Positions 63,764 to 64,000 of a stretch of DNA of 64,000 bases are shown here, piece after piece. The position numbers and the translations under genes are program-made. The stretch's first letter is position 1, and every line of letters begins with the position of its first letter. The notes under the pieces were generated by a model, which did not search any database, had not been told where the DNA came from, and was given only the letters and a program-made list of their open reading frames with translations. Source of the DNA: Terrabacter sp. Root85 (GTDB lineage Bacteria > Actinomycetota > Actinomycetes > Actinomycetales > Dermatophilaceae); NCBI RefSeq assembly GCF_001429185.1, contig NZ_LMIW01000008.1:1132519-1196518 (forward strand), in the 5' to 3' direction.

Positions 63764-64000
63764 TCAGGGGGTCTCGCGCGGCATGGCCGACGCGCTGCGG
63801 GCCTCCCAGGGCGTCGACAGCACGACGGTGGTGCGCGTCGCGACGTTGGCCGCCGAGCGGATGCGCGCGAGGAGGTCCTCGAGGTTGCCCGGCGTGGCGA
63901 CCCGCACCTTGAGGATGTAGCTCTCGATGCCGGCGACCGAGTGGCAGTCCTCGATCTCGGTGATGTGCCGCAGCCGCTCGGGCACGTCGTCAGGCGCGCT
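63764..64000 (-). CDS. Lrp/AsnC-family regulator, C-terminal part (cut by window edge)
   Basis: The last 78 codons lie in the window: ERLRHITEIEDCHSVAGIESYILKVRV, then NLEDLLARIRSAANVATRTTVVLSTPWEAR, which is the RAM (AsnC-type) ligand domain. The N-terminal helix-turn-helix is beyond position 64000. Convergent with the MFS gene. Confidence 0.88.
   Translation of the reverse strand, partial: SAPDDVPERLRHITEIEDCHSVAGIESYILKVRVATPGNLEDLLARIRSAANVATRTTVVLSTPWEARSASAMPRETP

Overview
The window is GC-rich actinobacterial DNA. Gene content and style point to a high-GC actinomycete, possibly of the Intrasporangiaceae type (inference, not tested): RbpA, a GarA-type FHA protein, an FtsR-like MerR protein, DUF881 and small-basic-protein genes beside a phosphatidyltransferase, an actinobacterial polyprenol-mannose synthase, and many GTG or apparently leaderless starts.

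Positions 1 to about 12,907 are an accessory, mobile region. It holds the start of a broken secreted TIG-repeat protein, a MobF relaxase-helicase, a DUF1508 protein, several uncharacterised membrane or soluble proteins (one with a HEPN-like RX4H motif), an XRE regulator with a likely operator, and a decayed IS481 copy. It ends at a 3' fragment of tRNA-Pro(GGG) on the plus strand, followed by that tRNA's own terminator. This looks like the attR end of an element whose other end lies left of the window. A second tRNA 3' fragment (tRNA-Phe, minus strand, with its own terminator) lies 220 bp inside that end, so the element is probably a mosaic.

From about 13,100 the sequence looks like chromosome. 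First comes a run of exported proteins (a TasA/camelysin-like protein and two Ig-like proteins), then an acyltransferase and a YibE/F permease. A conserved actinobacterial block follows: CDP-alcohol phosphatidyltransferase, DUF881, small basic protein, DUF881, gcvH, FHA, MerR, bifunctional nuclease, MerR, glycine riboswitch and gcvP. From 28.7 to 40.6 kb are housekeeping and metabolic genes: a GCS2-type ligase, phosphatase, PhzF, SpoU methyltransferase, luciferase-like monooxygenase with FMN reductase, a WXG-like/lipase protein, a frameshifted LhgO, GNAT, YrdC and amylosucrase.

The stretch 40.6 to 46.1 kb is rearranged. A fic gene has its last codons replaced by an intact 1,104-bp IS481-family element. 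A ChW-repeat gene fragment, an internally shortened DUF664 gene and two sites resembling the actinobacterial chromosome-dimer resolution site dif (43,023 and 46,015, inverted) follow. A HelD/HelR-type helicase gene comes next, preceded by a near-perfect rifampin-associated element.

The right part holds a MarR/membrane-protein divergon, an MFS gene, rbpA with a SigR-like promoter, an lnt-ppm-fxsA operon, a lysine aminomutase cluster (kamA divergent from kdd-kamD-kamE-hotdog), and a VOC-TetR-YbaK-MFS operon. The left end of a Lrp/AsnC gene is cut by the window edge.

One sequence-wide signal stands out. The 8-mer CGGCATAC (or GTATGCCG) recurs about every 2 kb on both strands, inside genes at the cost of rare codons, and as an inverted pair forming a terminator. 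This resembles the behaviour of DNA uptake sequences.
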